Source: Alphaproteobacteria bacterium
Lineage (GTDB): Bacteria > Pseudomonadota > Alphaproteobacteria > Micropepsales > Micropepsaceae
Length of the DNA: 64,000 nt
Assembly: GCA_947473475.1 (NCBI GenBank)
Contig: CANJBZ010000006.1
Location: 57,692-121,691, forward strand
Direction: 5' to 3'
Below the pieces are notes generated by a model that ran no database searches, had not been told where the DNA came from, and worked only from the letters and a program-made list of their open reading frames with translations. The stretch's first letter is position 1, and every line of letters starts with the position of its first letter. A program made the position numbers and the translations under genes. Below, piece by piece: positions 62,910 through 64,000 of the stretch.

Positions 62910-63821
62910 ATGAGCGAGCAAAACGACCCACCGCCGCAATCCAGTGAAAGCGAGGGCGAACAAGCCCTGGCTTCGCTGCTTACCCTGCTCGATCTGGAAA
63001 CCATGGAAACCAACATCTACCGGGGCGTCTCGCCCAAGGATCGCTGGCAGCGGGTCTTTGGGGGGCAGGTTCTGGGGCAGGCCTTGGTGGCGGCCACGCG
63101 AACGGTGGAGGACCGGAACTGCCATTCGCTGCACGCTTACTTCCTGCGTCCAGGCGATCCGAAGACACCCATCGTCTACGAAGTCGACCGAAGCCGCGAT
63201 GGGCACTCCTTCAGCGCGCGCCGGGTTGTGGCCATTCAGAACGGCGTTCCGATATTCACGATGTCGGCCTCCTTCGACCGGGCGGAGGCGGGTTTGGAAC
63301 ACCAGTCCGCTATGCCGGACGTCCCGGCGCCGGAATCGCTGAAAACTGAACAGCAATGGCGCAGTGAAATCGTGACGCAGCTTCCCGAGCCGGTGCGAAC
63401 CTGGTTCATGCGCGTGCGGCCGATCGAGATCCGGCCCGTCGATCCGGCGAACCGCTTCGAAAAGGGCCGCCACCCTCCAAGGCAGGTGGTTTGGTTCCGC
63501 GCCACCGGGCCCATGCCCGATGCGCCCGCGCTGCACCAATGCGTGCTGGCTTATGCCTCCGACATGACGCTGCTCGACACCTCGCTGCTGCCGCACGGCT
63601 ACACGCTGTTCAGCAACGCGCTGCAGCTGGCGAGTCTCGATCACGCGATGTGGTTTCACCGGCCATTCCGGGCCGACGAATGGATGCTTTACGTGCAGGA
63701 AAGCCCGTCGGCATCGGGATCGCGCGGCTTCAACCGGGGCGAGGTTTTCCGCCGCGACGGCGCTCTTGTCGCGTCTGTCGCGCAGGAGGGATTGGTTCGT
63801 CTCCGGCCGAACAAAGCCTAG
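62910..63821 (+). CDS. tesB: acyl-CoA thioesterase II
   Basis: Hydrolyses acyl-CoA esters. 303 aa from the ATG at 62910, with GGAG just before it; track start TTG 62901. Double hot-dog fold: IYRGVSPKDRWQRVFGGQVLGQALVAA, LHAYFLRPGDPKTPIVYEVDRSRDGHSFSARRVVAIQNG, and the second half CVLAYASDMTLLDTSLLPHGYT with the catalytic Asp, then HAMWFHRPFRADEWMLY. Its TAG stop lies inside the left arm of a GAGCATGATCCGAT palindrome. Confidence 0.94.
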   Translation: MSEQNDPPPQSSESEGEQALASLLTLLDLETMETNIYRGVSPKDRWQRVFGGQVLGQALVAATRTVEDRNCHSLHAYFLRPGDPKTPIVYEVDRSRDGHSFSARRVVAIQNGVPIFTMSASFDRAEAGLEHQSAMPDVPAPESLKTEQQWRSEIVTQLPEPVRTWFMRVRPIEIRPVDPANRFEKGRHPPRQVVWFRATGPMPDAPALHQCVLAYASDMTLLDTSLLPHGYTLFSNALQLASLDHAMWFHRPFRADEWMLYVQESPSASGSRGFNRGEVFRRDGALVASVAQEGLVRLRPNKA

Positions 63822-63859
63822 AGCATGATCCGATCAAAAAGAATCGGATCATGCTCTAG
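63818..63859. repeat. GAGCATGATCCGAT palindrome, copy 2
   Basis: CTAGAGCATGATCCGAT, an 8-nt loop, then ATCGGATCATGCTCTAG: perfect 17-bp arms. It overlaps the tesB stop and ends exactly where the IS5-like sequence begins, so the IS probably inserted at or beside it. Same element as 24931-24970. Confidence 0.85.
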
Positions 63860-64000
63860 GGCGTGTCGTCATTTAAGGGATTCGTAAATCAGTAAAAGTG
63901 TGATTCATAGGGAGCTTCCTGAAGGAGGCTTGCGATGGAACGCCATGCGTTGCGCGACGATCAATTCGCCCGGATTGAAAAATTCCTTCCGGGTCGCCCC
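63860..64000 (+). mobile_element. left end of an IS5-like insertion sequence (incomplete)
   Basis: From GGCGTGTCGTCATTTAAGGG onward the sequence leaves the host context. A likely terminal inverted repeat begins here, 75 nt before the transposase start. The right end is outside the window, so neither target duplication nor full length can be checked. Confidence 0.65.
63935..64000 (+). CDS. IS5-family transposase, N-terminal fragment (cut by window edge)
   Basis: The ATG at 63935 is preceded by GAAGGAGG. The 22 visible codons, MERHALRDDQFARIEKFLPG, resemble the N-terminus of IS5-family (DUF4096-type) transposases (DDQW.RI..LLPG). The rest lies beyond the window. Not in the ORF track because it is truncated. 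Confidence 0.75.
   Translation, partial: MERHALRDDQFARIEKFLPGRP

Overview
This 64 kb window is a high-GC, densely packed piece of an alphaproteobacterial chromosome. The evidence is the gene set: an Irr-type Fur regulator with two Irr (ICE-like) operators, the irr/fabA-fabB-fabI block, DUF2125, a TIGR02302/DUF4175 protein beside lysA, the metX-metW and gloB-methyltransferase pairs, B12-dependent NrdJ, and the betaine-lipid genes btaA/btaB. Palindromic repeats built on GAGCATGATCCGAT also fit soil Hyphomicrobiales- or Micropepsaceae-like organisms. The genus cannot be fixed from the sequence alone. No rRNA, tRNA or CRISPR array was seen.

Layout. 1-3060: DUF3052 fragment, a SoxC/SoxD-like sulfite dehydrogenase pair, an unknown secreted protein and an interspersed repeat. 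3-6.5 kb: spermidine synthase-like methyltransferase and fabI-fabB-fabA. 6.5-9.7 kb: irr, then a three-gene operon (rubrerythrin, CCG-domain Fe-S protein, DUF3501) behind an Irr operator. 9.7-15.1 kb: decayed ParE-type toxin-antitoxin remnant, DUF488, small exported proteins, gloB, a methyltransferase, metW-metX. 15.3-17.6 kb: an accessory patch with a DUF433/DUF5615 toxin-antitoxin pair, dead serine-resolvase and Fic fragments, and small orphan genes. 17.6-30 kb: aromatic amino acid and histidine genes (chorismate mutase, hisC, tyrC), nrdJ, an envelope block (plsC, YdcF-like, ftsX, ftsE), a zinc-ribbon protein and a phosphoribosyltransferase. 30-39 kb: TIGR02302, lysA, a small lipoprotein and argH, with divergent tlpA, then 3-hydroxybutyryl-CoA dehydrogenase and etfA/etfB.

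39-45 kb is a minus-strand accessory cluster: two paralogous small membrane proteins (DUF6644-like) behind an FNR/FixK-like box, a PH-domain protein, a secreted carboxypeptidase-regulatory/cytochrome c/Vgb-propeller protein, a ModA-like binding protein, DUF1905 and a secreted orphan. 45-50.8 kb: ftsK, an aminotransferase, amtB-glnK with a sigma-54-like promoter. 51-56 kb: PepSY membrane protein, ubiH-like monooxygenase and a second cytochrome c/Vgb-propeller protein. 56-64 kb: zapE, asd, an OmpA protein with a 34-proline linker, btaA-btaB, tesB, and the left end of an IS5-like element that runs off the window.

The two most interesting units are the Irr-linked rubrerythrin/Fe-S/DUF3501 operon, probably tied to iron or peroxide homeostasis, and the 39-45 kb cluster, which looks like an uncharacterised periplasmic redox system with a paralogue at 53.7 kb. 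Most start codons were moved from the ORF-track limits to the best ribosome-binding site or conserved N-terminus. Several use TTG or GTG.
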